Origin: Planctomycetota bacterium
Lineage (GTDB): Bacteria > Planctomycetota > Phycisphaerae > Phycisphaerales > SM1A02
Direction of reading: 5' to 3'
DNA length: 40,065 bases
Assembly: GCA_024226535.1 (NCBI GenBank)
Contig: JAAELP010000509.1
Span: 1 to 40,065, forward strand
The position numbers and the translations under genes were made by a program. Positions 1 to 7,060 of this stretch are shown piece after piece. The notes beneath the pieces are model-generated. The model was given only the letters and a program-made list of their open reading frames with translations. It searched no databases and was not told the DNA's origin. Numbering within the stretch: the first letter of the stretch is position 1; every line of letters begins with the position of its first letter.

Positions 1-2568
1 CTGCTCAATCCCCGGGAGGTCCCCGCGGCATTCGACCACCCGAAGGACCTGGACGAGCTCGAGAAGGCGGTCGCGGAAGGAACGGCCAAGGTGTGCCGGC
101 GGGATTGGCATCTGGCTCGGCTGTGGCTGGGGCCGACCGGCGGAGGGCCGGTCGTCGGGCGGGGTGCTACACGCAGGCGTTCGTTGCACCCGCCGTTCCA
201 GGGCCACAAACGGCTGCTGAAGGCCAAGGCAGGCGAGCAACTGGAGGTCGCCGCCCCGGCGATGTTCGTCGGACGTCGGCGCGAGTTGCAGCGTGCGTTA
301 GTGACCCTGCGTGATCGTGAGCGTGCGGGCGTACTGCTGCACGGCATGGGACGGCTGGGCAAGTCGAGCCTGGCGGCGCGGATCGCCGACCGTCGGAGTG
401 ATCTGCGATTCGCGGTCGTGTTCAAGAGCTACGACGCCGTCAGCGTGCTCGAAGCCGTTCAGGATGCGATGGGTCGCGCGCCGAGGACGACCGAGGCCCA
501 GCGGACGGCAATGGCGGAGGTCGAAGACATCATCAAGCGCGGCATGGACACCGTGCGAGATCAGCCCGAGGAGCTGGAGCGGGTGCTGCTCGATCTTCTC
601 AATGGTCCCTGCCGTGACGCGACGGACGGCCGGGCTTTCCTGCTTCTGGCAGACGATCTGGAACGCGTGCTCGTGAAGGGCGACGCGGGCGGTCGGCACA
701 CAGTCAGTCATGAGCATCTACCCGTCGTGCGGGCGATCCTGCGTGCGTTCGAGCGCTCCACTGGCGACGGCCGTCTCCTCGTCACCAGTCGTTACCGCTT
801 CACTCTTCCCGATGGTCCGCAGCAGACCCAATTGGCTGACGTACTCGAGCCGATCCAGCTCGCTCCATTCCACGATGCCGCTCAGCGGAAGCTCACCCTG
901 CGTCAGGTGGTGGAGAGTCGGGTGGCCAGTATCACCGAGGATGAGCGCGCGGCTCGCTTGAAGCTGGCAGATCGTGCTCAGCAGCTCTCGCGCGGCAATC
1001 CCGGTCTGCACGACCTGCTGGGCCTGAAGCTGGCGCTCAACGATGCGGTTCCGGTCTCGGTGGCCGAGGGTGTCCTGGACGAGGTCGAGGCGTACTTTGA
1101 GCGTGGTGATGCTCCGCAGGACGAAGCGGCTCGAGCCTTCGTGGAGAACCTCGCGCTCGATCAGCTGATCGATCTTGCCGGTCCCGAAGGTCATGCGCTG
1201 CTCCGGAAGCTGACGATCTTCGAGGTCGCGGTGCCGGAGGCGACCGTGGATGTCCTGGCTGGTCACGCGGACGGCGGACGTCACCTGCAGGATCTGGGCC
1301 TCCTGGACCCAGCGCCGGACCTGTTCGATCCTCGGGCTCAGGCCTTCCAGGCAAACCGTCTCGGACAGGGGCGTCTGGAGCCGCTGAGCGAAACGGAAAT
1401 GACCGACACTGCCAGGACGGTGATAGGCGAGCTGTTCGAAGCGTGGGGTGGATTGGAAGGACGGAAGCATCGCTCGTACGACGCGAACGTCGAGCTGACC
1501 AGGCTGGGCCTGATCGCGCGGGATGCCGGTGTCGTACAGGCCTGCGCCGCTGACGCGGTACGCGCGCTCTTGAAACGGAATGCTCAATTGGCCGCATCGG
1601 TCGGAGCAGAGGTCGTATCGCTGCTGGAGGACGAGGAGGTCGTGGTCCCCTTGGAGCTTCGCGGCGTCGTTGCCTCGAGTCTTGCCACAGCAGGTGCGGG
1701 TGAAGCAGCGGGATCGATGCTCGATGCGGGTGCCTCCGATCTCGAGCGTCTGGCCACAACAGCAGAACCGGGTGACGACGAGGTGGGTGTGTATCTCTTC
1801 GAACTGGGCAGCCGGCAAAAGAGCACGGGCCGGTTCGAGGAGGCGAGGCGAACGTTTGAGAGACTCGGCGATCACATGCGCGATCGACCCAGAGAGGTCG
1901 CGATCACCAAGGGCAAGATCGCGGACATCCTCGAGGCGCGAGGCGAGCTGGACGAGGCGCTGCGGATACGACGCGAGGAGCAGCTGCCGGTCTACGAGCG
2001 GCTCGGGGACGTACGTTCGGTCGCGGTCACCAAGGGCAAGATTGCGGACGTCCTCGAGGCGCGAGGCGAGCCGGACGAGGCGCTGCGGATCCGACGCGAG
2101 GAGCAGTTGCCGGTCTACGAGCGGCTCGGGGACGTACGTGAAGTCGCCGCACTCAAGCAGCGTCTCGCCTTCAGCTGTCTACGCTTGAACGACACTGACG
2201 CGTTTCGACGTCTCCAGTGCGAGCGGCTCGAGGCGAATCGAACGCTTGGCGACGCCGATGGCATCGCGTCGGCACTCTGGGATCTTGCGCAGCTCGATCT
2301 CCAGGAGAAGAAGTACGAGGACGCGGCGCCTCGCATACAGGAAGCCTTTCCAATCCTCGTCAAGCTCGCGAGGCCTGATGGCATCGCCGTCGTCGGACCT
2401 CGCTTCGCTCAGTTCGCCGCGGCAGCCGGGCAAATCGACGTTGCGGACCAGGTGCTCGAGATATCCGAGCAGGCGGCCGCGAAGATAGAGCAACCCGAAC
2501 TGCTGGAGCAGATCCGGGCATTGCGGTCCCAGATCCACGAGCACGCCGCGCGAGAGGAACAGCCGTGA
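1..2568 (+). CDS. CHAT-STAND NTPase-TPR protein, 5' end outside window
   Basis: The frame is open from the first base, so this is the C-terminal 855 residues of a longer protein. The first ~60 visible residues (ending in DWHLARLWL and a Gly-rich turn) look like the tail of a CHAT caspase-like peptidase domain. A STAND/NB-ARC-type NTPase follows: FVGRRREL linker, P-loop GMGRLGKS at bases 343-366, Walker B FLLLADDLE near 640-665, a TSR sensor motif near 783-792, and a GNPGL (GxP) motif near 990-1005. The last third is alpha-helical TPR repeats with two nearly identical 41-residue units (1897-2142). In such proteins the repeats are thought to sense a ligand, the NTPase to oligomerise and CHAT to cleave a target. 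The canonical GMGGLGKS loop has Arg for the third Gly. The next gene overlaps the stop codon, so the two are probably co-translated. Family assignment is firm for NTPase and TPR, and likely for CHAT because most of that domain is not visible. Confidence 0.82.
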   Translation: MLNPREVPAAFDHPKDLDELEKAVAEGTAKVCRRDWHLARLWLGPTGGGPVVGRGATRRRSLHPPFQGHKRLLKAKAGEQLEVAAPAMFVGRRRELQRALVTLRDRERAGVLLHGMGRLGKSSLAARIADRRSDLRFAVVFKSYDAVSVLEAVQDAMGRAPRTTEAQRTAMAEVEDIIKRGMDTVRDQPEELERVLLDLLNGPCRDATDGRAFLLLADDLERVLVKGDAGGRHTVSHEHLPVVRAILRAFERSTGDGRLLVTSRYRFTLPDGPQQTQLADVLEPIQLAPFHDAAQRKLTLRQVVESRVASITEDERAARLKLADRAQQLSRGNPGLHDLLGLKLALNDAVPVSVAEGVLDEVEAYFERGDAPQDEAARAFVENLALDQLIDLAGPEGHALLRKLTIFEVAVPEATVDVLAGHADGGRHLQDLGLLDPAPDLFDPRAQAFQANRLGQGRLEPLSETEMTDTARTVIGELFEAWGGLEGRKHRSYDANVELTRLGLIARDAGVVQACAADAVRALLKRNAQLAASVGAEVVSLLEDEEVVVPLELRGVVASSLATAGAGEAAGSMLDAGASDLERLATTAEPGDDEVGVYLFELGSRQKSTGRFEEARRTFERLGDHMRDRPREVAITKGKIADILEARGELDEALRIRREEQLPVYERLGDVRSVAVTKGKIADVLEARGEPDEALRIRREEQLPVYERLGDVREVAALKQRLAFSCLRLNDTDAFRRLQCERLEANRTLGDADGIASALWDLAQLDLQEKKYEDAAPRIQEAFPILVKLARPDGIAVVGPRFAQFAAAAGQIDVADQVLEISEQAAAKIEQPELLEQIRALRSQIHEHAAREEQP
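1897..2142 (+). repeat. Two tandem 123-bp TPR-coding repeats
   Basis: Units 1897-2019 and 2020-2142 encode 41-residue TPR-like helices hairpins sharing the sequences TKGKIAD, LEARGE and EEQLPVYERLGDV. They differ at only a handful of bases, which implies a recent duplication inside the sensor part of the gene. Confidence 0.85.
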
Positions 2569-3605
2569 ACAGTCTCTTCTCGTTCCCGAGGGACGACGTC
2601 ATCACGCCGCTCCGTCATACTTCGGACGCGGATGATGGAACGACCCTGAGGCGCGACGCGGGCCATCGCGCTCGCCGTGATGGGGCGGACGATCAGCCGA
2701 CGTTCAGGGTGGAAAGTGACCAGAGCCCCGATCCGCATGATCAGTTCATGGTGTTCCAACTCGGCTCGCAGGCGGCGGGTCCCGCCGTGCTTGATACGAC
2801 TGAGGTGGAGCCGGCGCTTGATGGAAGTGACGACGCTCCAGATGTTCTGATGCGACTCGAGATGTTGTCGTTCAATCTGGGCGCGAACGAAGACATCGAT
2901 TCCCAAACACGCGCCACGATGCGTCTCAACGTCGGCAAGGACGAGAGCTCGTCCAACAAGCTCTTTGACACGGCGTTCTGGTCAGTCGCGGCCGGATTGT
3001 CTCTCTATGACACCGCTACGGGGAAGGCGCCCGAGCCCAAGCTGCTCAAGTCGGACATCTCGAGGGCGTTCGGAAACCGGCCGATCGAAGTGCCCGGCGG
3101 GCTCGGACGGCTGAGCTTCCAAGTGGTGAAGCACAAGGAGCAGCCCTGGTGGAAGCGGGCGTTCGGATTCCTCCAGAGTCGAACCGCCGAGCACCTCATC
3201 GCGCTGCTCGGCTTCCCCGCGATCACCCATCAGGCGATCGACTTGCTGGACGAGCTGATGAACCGCGTGGCGGACGCGGAGCCCGAACCGCTCTTCAAGA
3301 GCGTCCCGATGCGTCTGGCTCTGAGCAGCTATGCCCGCGAGAGCTTCACGGGGGGGAACGAACGCATCAGGATGGGCTGCCTCAAGCCCGGCGTGTGCGT
3401 CTTCGTGCGATCATCCCACTACGGCGTGCTCAAGTCGGCGGATGTCGGCTACTTCCCGGCCGTAAGCAAGCTGGCTCCGCTTCATGTGTCGCCGGACGAT
3501 GTGTACGCGGGGCGTTATGACGATCCGTTGCGGGACGTAACCTATGCGCTCTTCAGGATCAAGATGAAGGAAGCGACGCTGGATCCGGGGTTTCGGTTTC
3601 CGTAG
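2565..3605 (+). CDS. Unrecognised 346-residue protein coupled to the CHAT-STAND gene
   Basis: The GTG start at 2565 overlaps the upstream TGA as GTGA, and GAGAGGAA lies about 6 bases before it, so translation is very likely coupled to the CHAT-STAND protein. No family is recognised. The first ~75 residues are polar and Asp/Arg-rich, probably disordered. A folded part follows from about residue 95, with a modestly hydrophobic helix around HLIALLGFPAITHQAIDLL (residues ~206-224) and a C-terminal beta-rich stretch containing CLKPGVCVFVRSSHYGVL. There is no signal peptide and no clear transmembrane span, so it is probably cytoplasmic. By analogy with other CHAT proteases that have a substrate encoded alongside, it could be a cleavage target, effector or regulator; that is inference only. 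Confidence 0.75.
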   Translation: MNSLFSFPRDDVITPLRHTSDADDGTTLRRDAGHRARRDGADDQPTFRVESDQSPDPHDQFMVFQLGSQAAGPAVLDTTEVEPALDGSDDAPDVLMRLEMLSFNLGANEDIDSQTRATMRLNVGKDESSSNKLFDTAFWSVAAGLSLYDTATGKAPEPKLLKSDISRAFGNRPIEVPGGLGRLSFQVVKHKEQPWWKRAFGFLQSRTAEHLIALLGFPAITHQAIDLLDELMNRVADAEPEPLFKSVPMRLALSSYARESFTGGNERIRMGCLKPGVCVFVRSSHYGVLKSADVGYFPAVSKLAPLHVSPDDVYAGRYDDPLRDVTYALFRIKMKEATLDPGFRFP

Positions 3606-3663
3606 TACCGTCGCTTGTGGATGCGCGGCTATTCGCTCCGGCCGAACGGTCTTTGGTGCTTCA

Positions 3664-5052
3664 TTACAAGTCCGTCTGCCCGACCGTCATCTCCACCGCC
3701 GGCGCGTCCTGACCCTCCACGTGCAGCTTCTTCGCGCGGACGGATGACCAGTCGTCGATCCGCGTGTCCGGGGCGCCCGGGCCGGCGTGCACGCGGAGCA
3801 GGCGGTAGGTGTTGTCGCGCTGGGCCGGCAGATAGCCCGCGTCGCGGACGAGGCGGCAGATGAGCGGCTCGCTGAGACAGTACGTCGTGCCGGCGGCGCT
3901 CACGACGTTCTCCTCCATCATGACCGAGCCCATGTCGTTGGCGCCGTAGTGCAGAGCGACCTGACCGATGTTCGGCCCCATCGTCACCCAGCTTGCGCCG
4001 ATCGAGTAGATGTTGTCGAGGTAGAGGCGGCTCAGCGCCTGCGTACGCAGGTACCCGCTCGCGCCGACCATCCGGACACGCCGCCCGAACTCCGCGTGGG
4101 CGGAGCGCTCGCCGGTGCCGTCGAGCCGCGCGACGACGTCGCCGGGGAACGGCGCGAGGAGATCGTCGTCCGGTCCCTCGCCCCATTCACGGGCGCGCCC
4201 GAGCGGCGTGTTCTCGCGCTGGAAGGGCCACGAGATGAACGCCATGTAGCGGCCGCCGCCGGATGCGGCGAGATCGGCGATCGCGTCGTCCTGCCAGCGC
4301 CGCACGAGGTCCATGTGGTGGATCCGGTCCGCGACGCCCTCGATGTGACCGAACATCATCGTGGCCGACGTGTTCATGCCCAGCTCGTGGGCGACGCGCA
4401 TGGTGGTCAGCCACGCCTCGGCGTCGCACTTGCCGAGCCCGATCTTGCGGCGCACCGGCGCGGCGAAGATCTCGCCGCCGCCACCGGGGATCGAGTCCAG
4501 CCCGGCATCCTGGAGACGCGTCATCACCCAGCGAAGCTGCTCGGCCAGCGAGGCGCCCGGGGGATCGAAGAACCGGATGAACTCGATGAACTCCGGCGGG
4601 CTGAACGCGTGCACGTGCACGCGCGGGAAGCGCTCCTTGATCTGCCCGAGCAGATCGAGGTACCAGTCCAGCGGCAGGGCGGGGTTCATGCCGCCCTGCA
4701 TGAGGATCTGCGTGCCGCCGATGTCCACGAGCTCGCGCACCTTCTCGAGCAGGACCTCGGGCTCGAGCGTGTACGCGTCGTCCTCGTGCCCGTCCCGGCG
4801 GAACGCACAGAACGTGCACTTGGCCGTGCACACGTTCGTGTAGTTGATGTTGCGGTCGATCACGTACGTCCGGATCGTGTCGCCGTGCAGCACGCGGCAC
4901 CGGGCGTTCGCCCAGCGTCCCAGCTCCTGGATCGGCATCTCGTGGTAGAGCCGCAGCGCCTGTTCGCGGGTCACGCGGAGCGCGCCGGCCACGACGTCCT
5001 CGAGGACGCGGGCGTCGAGGATGTCGGCTTCGGGAGCTGAGCGGGGAGGCAT
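3664..5052 (-). CDS. mqnC: Cyclic dehypoxanthine futalosine synthase MqnC (radical SAM)
   Basis: MqnC converts dehypoxanthine futalosine to its cyclic form in the futalosine route to menaquinone. With the start at 5052 the protein has 462 residues. The radical-SAM 4Fe-4S cysteines are C75, C79 and C82 in NVCTAKCTFC, followed by the family motifs GGTQILMQGGMNP, HAFSPPE, GLDSIPGGGGEI, ATMMFGH, LYLDN, WVTMGPNIGQ, and MMEENVVSAAGTTY with AQRD near the C-terminus. The frame continues upstream to ATG codons at 5121/5118, but those give a 23-residue Arg-rich extension without homology; neither start has a strong ribosome site. The sister enzyme MqnE (aminofutalosine synthase) is similar, but the QGG and MEENVVSAAG blocks fit MqnC better. 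No other mqn gene is in the window. A short convergent gap (3606-3663) separates it from the preceding gene. Confidence 0.9.
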   Translation of the reverse strand: MPPRSAPEADILDARVLEDVVAGALRVTREQALRLYHEMPIQELGRWANARCRVLHGDTIRTYVIDRNINYTNVCTAKCTFCAFRRDGHEDDAYTLEPEVLLEKVRELVDIGGTQILMQGGMNPALPLDWYLDLLGQIKERFPRVHVHAFSPPEFIEFIRFFDPPGASLAEQLRWVMTRLQDAGLDSIPGGGGEIFAAPVRRKIGLGKCDAEAWLTTMRVAHELGMNTSATMMFGHIEGVADRIHHMDLVRRWQDDAIADLAASGGGRYMAFISWPFQRENTPLGRAREWGEGPDDDLLAPFPGDVVARLDGTGERSAHAEFGRRVRMVGASGYLRTQALSRLYLDNIYSIGASWVTMGPNIGQVALHYGANDMGSVMMEENVVSAAGTTYCLSEPLICRLVRDAGYLPAQRDNTYRLLRVHAGPGAPDTRIDDWSSVRAKKLHVEGQDAPAVEMTVGQTDL

Positions 5053-5200
5053 GGTCTGTTCGTCACGTCCGGCTCCAGACCGCACAAACCGCACGACCGG
5101 GGCAGACCGAGCGGTCATCATAGAGCGGCCACCGTCGACGATCGAGCCCGCCAGCCTCGGCTCAGGGTGGTCCGCCGTCCGGTCGATCTCTCAATACACG

Positions 5201-6115
5201 ATGGCACCTCTGGACGAGTCGTCGCTGACCGGGAGCCCTTCCGGCTCCCCGCTGACGCACATACCGTCTGTGTCGCTCGCACTTGGGCGGCTGCGGTTTG
5301 GCGTGGTCCTATGCGCGTGGCTCCTGGGCGTGGCCCTCACCATCCAGCTTGTGGTCTGGGGCCTGACGACGTTCACGCAGCTTCGGTGGACGGAGATCAG
5401 GGTCCAGGACCAGCCGCCGATCATCGTGCAGCGCGAGACGCGGCTGCGACGGTTGCACATGCTCGACGACGGTGTCACGGACTCGCCGCACCAGGAGGCC
5501 GTCGATCCGAATCGTGTCCCGTCTCGCTTCAACAGCATCTTCGCCACGGCGACCGCGCTGGCGGGTGGCATCGGGATCATCGGGTGCCTGGTGCTGATCC
5601 CACTTCTCGGACTCGGCGTGGTGCTCGCGGCAAGCTCCGCGACCAACGGTGTCGAGCGCGCCGTCTCGGCGATGGGCTGGGCGCTGGCCGCGGTGCTCCT
5701 GTCGTTGCCGCTGGGGAAGCTCATCGGCCTGCCGTGGGACGACGGTGCGCTGTGGTCGTACGCGTCGCTCTGCGCCGCGGTCGATGGCGTCGACGGCGCG
5801 GCCGGCGTGCTCGACGGTTCGACGTCCGACAAGGCGGCGTTCTTCGCGCAGTACCTGCTGCTGCCCGTGGTCTGCATCGCGAGCCTGCTGCTCGCCGGCA
5901 CGATGTTCAGCTCCGGCGTGGAGGCGGGCATGATGCGACGCGAGGCCCTCGCGCTCGACGAGACGCTCGAGCTGGAGGCGGCGAACGTGCAGCCGTCCAG
6001 CTTGCACGGTGGCCGCACGGCCGGGGCGCTCCAGCGATCCACCGCCGGCGCCGATACCTCCTCGCCGTCGGTCAAGCAGCTCACGCCGGGCGGCCAGCCG
6101 AAGCGACTGATCTGA
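5201..6115 (+). CDS. Membrane protein of unknown function
   Basis: The protein has 304 residues from the ATG at 5201, divergent from mqnC. The frame is open upstream to 5021, but that overlaps the mqnC start and lacks protein-like composition. Four hydrophobic segments are visible: about residues 33-57, 111-137, 147-165 and 207-230. A polar extracytoplasmic loop of ~50 residues lies between the first two. The C-terminal ~70 residues are hydrophilic and Ser/Gly-rich, probably cytoplasmic. No catalytic motif or known family is recognised. It stands alone: it is followed by a palindromic repeat element and then by the 3' end of the minus-strand pheT operon. Probably a lineage-restricted inner-membrane protein. 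Confidence 0.75.
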   Translation: MAPLDESSLTGSPSGSPLTHIPSVSLALGRLRFGVVLCAWLLGVALTIQLVVWGLTTFTQLRWTEIRVQDQPPIIVQRETRLRRLHMLDDGVTDSPHQEAVDPNRVPSRFNSIFATATALAGGIGIIGCLVLIPLLGLGVVLAASSATNGVERAVSAMGWALAAVLLSLPLGKLIGLPWDDGALWSYASLCAAVDGVDGAAGVLDGSTSDKAAFFAQYLLLPVVCIASLLLAGTMFSSGVEAGMMRREALALDETLELEAANVQPSSLHGGRTAGALQRSTAGADTSSPSVKQLTPGGQPKRLI

Positions 6116-6133
6116 GCGGCCTTGCCCGCGCGC

Positions 6134-6240
6134 CCCTCACCCGGCTCGCTGCGCTCGCCGACCTCTCCCCGCGGCGGGGAGAGGTGGGAACCCCTCTCCC
6201 TCCGGGAGAGGACAGCCTCGCGCAGCGAGGCAGGTGAGGG
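6134..6240. repeat. Multi-hairpin palindromic intergenic repeat
   Basis: Outer arms CCCTCAC (6134-6140) and GTGAGGG (6234-6240) enclose CTCGCTGCGC (6145-6154) pairing with GCGCAGCGAG (6220-6229). Two inner hairpins follow: ACCTCTCCCC/GGGGAGAGGT (6161-6170 with 6176-6185) and CCTCTCCC/GGGAGAGG (6193-6200 with 6204-6211). Such REP-like units are usually dispersed in a genome. It lies between convergent genes and may also end transcription. Confidence 0.75.
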
Positions 6241-6263
6241 CGAACGTCCTTGTGCCCCCGCGC

Positions 6264-6446
6264 CTACTTCGCCTCGAAACTACGTCGGCTGGTGCCTTGC
6301 GGCCCGATCCCGGCGCGAACGCGTGCGCCGCAGCGTGGGCAGCGGCCCTCGTATGCGGTCTCGGACCGGTTGCGGTAGAGCCTGCCGTACTGGTGACAGC
6401 AGCGGAACCAGATGGAGAGGAACGGGCGCTTCGGGCCGGGCTTCAT
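6264..6446 (-). CDS. Small zinc-ribbon-like protein (60 aa)
   Basis: Starting at the ATG at 6446, eight bases after the cyclodeaminase stop, this encodes a compact basic protein. It has an aromatic N-terminal half (FLSIWFRCCHQYGRLYRN) and a CPRCGA knuckle, so CC plus CxxC could bind one zinc ion. The sequence resembles a short conserved planctomycete protein type, recalled without a search. It is third in the pheT operon. Function is unknown; nucleic-acid or protein binding is possible. An in-frame upstream ATG at 6482 overlaps the preceding gene and is less likely. Confidence 0.65.
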   Translation of the reverse strand: MKPGPKRPFLSIWFRCCHQYGRLYRNRSETAYEGRCPRCGARVRAGIGPQGTSRRSFEAK

Positions 6447-6453
6447 GTCCGAT

Positions 6454-7059
6454 CTATCGGCACGCCGCCTCGATCTGGGCACACGTTTTCGCCGCGTGCG
6501 TCAACGCCTCGTCCACGCCGTGCTCCAGCCGCGTCGCCTCGGCCCGGTCGGCGAGTTGCGGAGTGTTGATGCGGACGTTCCACGCCGCGCAACGCACCGC
6601 TGCCTCCGCGAGCACCGCGGTCATGGCGAGGTCGCTGGCGAGCATCTTGTTCGACGCCCCGCAGAGGTCGCGGGCGAGATCGAGCAACTCCAGCCCCGCT
6701 CCGAGGATCTCCTGCGGGACTGCGATCGCGCCGCGCACCGCGTCCTGAAACTCCTCCCGCCGCCGCGGATCGTCCTCATCGAGACGCCACAGTTCGTTGA
6801 GCCGGGCGTACGCCACGGCGTCGGCCTCGGCGAGTTCGACGACGCGGGACTGGAGCGTCTCCAGGGCGGGGCGCACCCGCGCGTGCAGATCGGCGTGCTC
6901 GGCCAGCGACTTCCGCCCCTCGGAGTAGGCGAGCACCATGCGGCCCAGCGCCGCCCCCAGCGCCGCGGTGAGCGCCGCCACCGCGCCGCCGCCCGGCGTC
7001 GGCGCCTTGGCGGCGATCGAGGAGAGCAGATCGGCGACCGTCGTGCGCTCGGGGTCCAT
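6454..7059 (-). CDS. Cyclodeaminase/cyclohydrolase family protein (FTCD C-terminal domain-like)
   Basis: The 201-residue protein is a stand-alone version of the all-helical formiminotransferase-cyclodeaminase C-terminal domain (FchA-like). The hallmark TPGGGAVAALTAALGAALGRMV is at about residues 21-42, followed by long amphipathic helices and an ASNKMLASDLAM stretch near residue 150. Members act on folate C1 units, for example formimino-THF to methenyl-THF or methenyl-THF hydrolysis. The exact reaction cannot be told from sequence. The ATG at 7059 lies one base past the pheT stop codon (7061-7063), so it is translationally coupled to pheT. A longer reading from 7137 would overlap the pheT coding end and is rejected. 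The operon partner is a tRNA synthetase subunit, with no obvious metabolic link. Confidence 0.8.
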   Translation of the reverse strand: MDPERTTVADLLSSIAAKAPTPGGGAVAALTAALGAALGRMVLAYSEGRKSLAEHADLHARVRPALETLQSRVVELAEADAVAYARLNELWRLDEDDPRRREEFQDAVRGAIAVPQEILGAGLELLDLARDLCGASNKMLASDLAMTAVLAEAAVRCAAWNVRINTPQLADRAEATRLEHGVDEALTHAAKTCAQIEAACR

Positions 7060-7060
7060 C

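Noticed and set aside
3664..5121. Calling the radical SAM protein CofH or MqnE
   Set aside because: The order and wording of the conserved blocks (ILMQGG, GGGEI, EENVVSAAGTTY) fit MqnC best, and no F420 genes are nearby.
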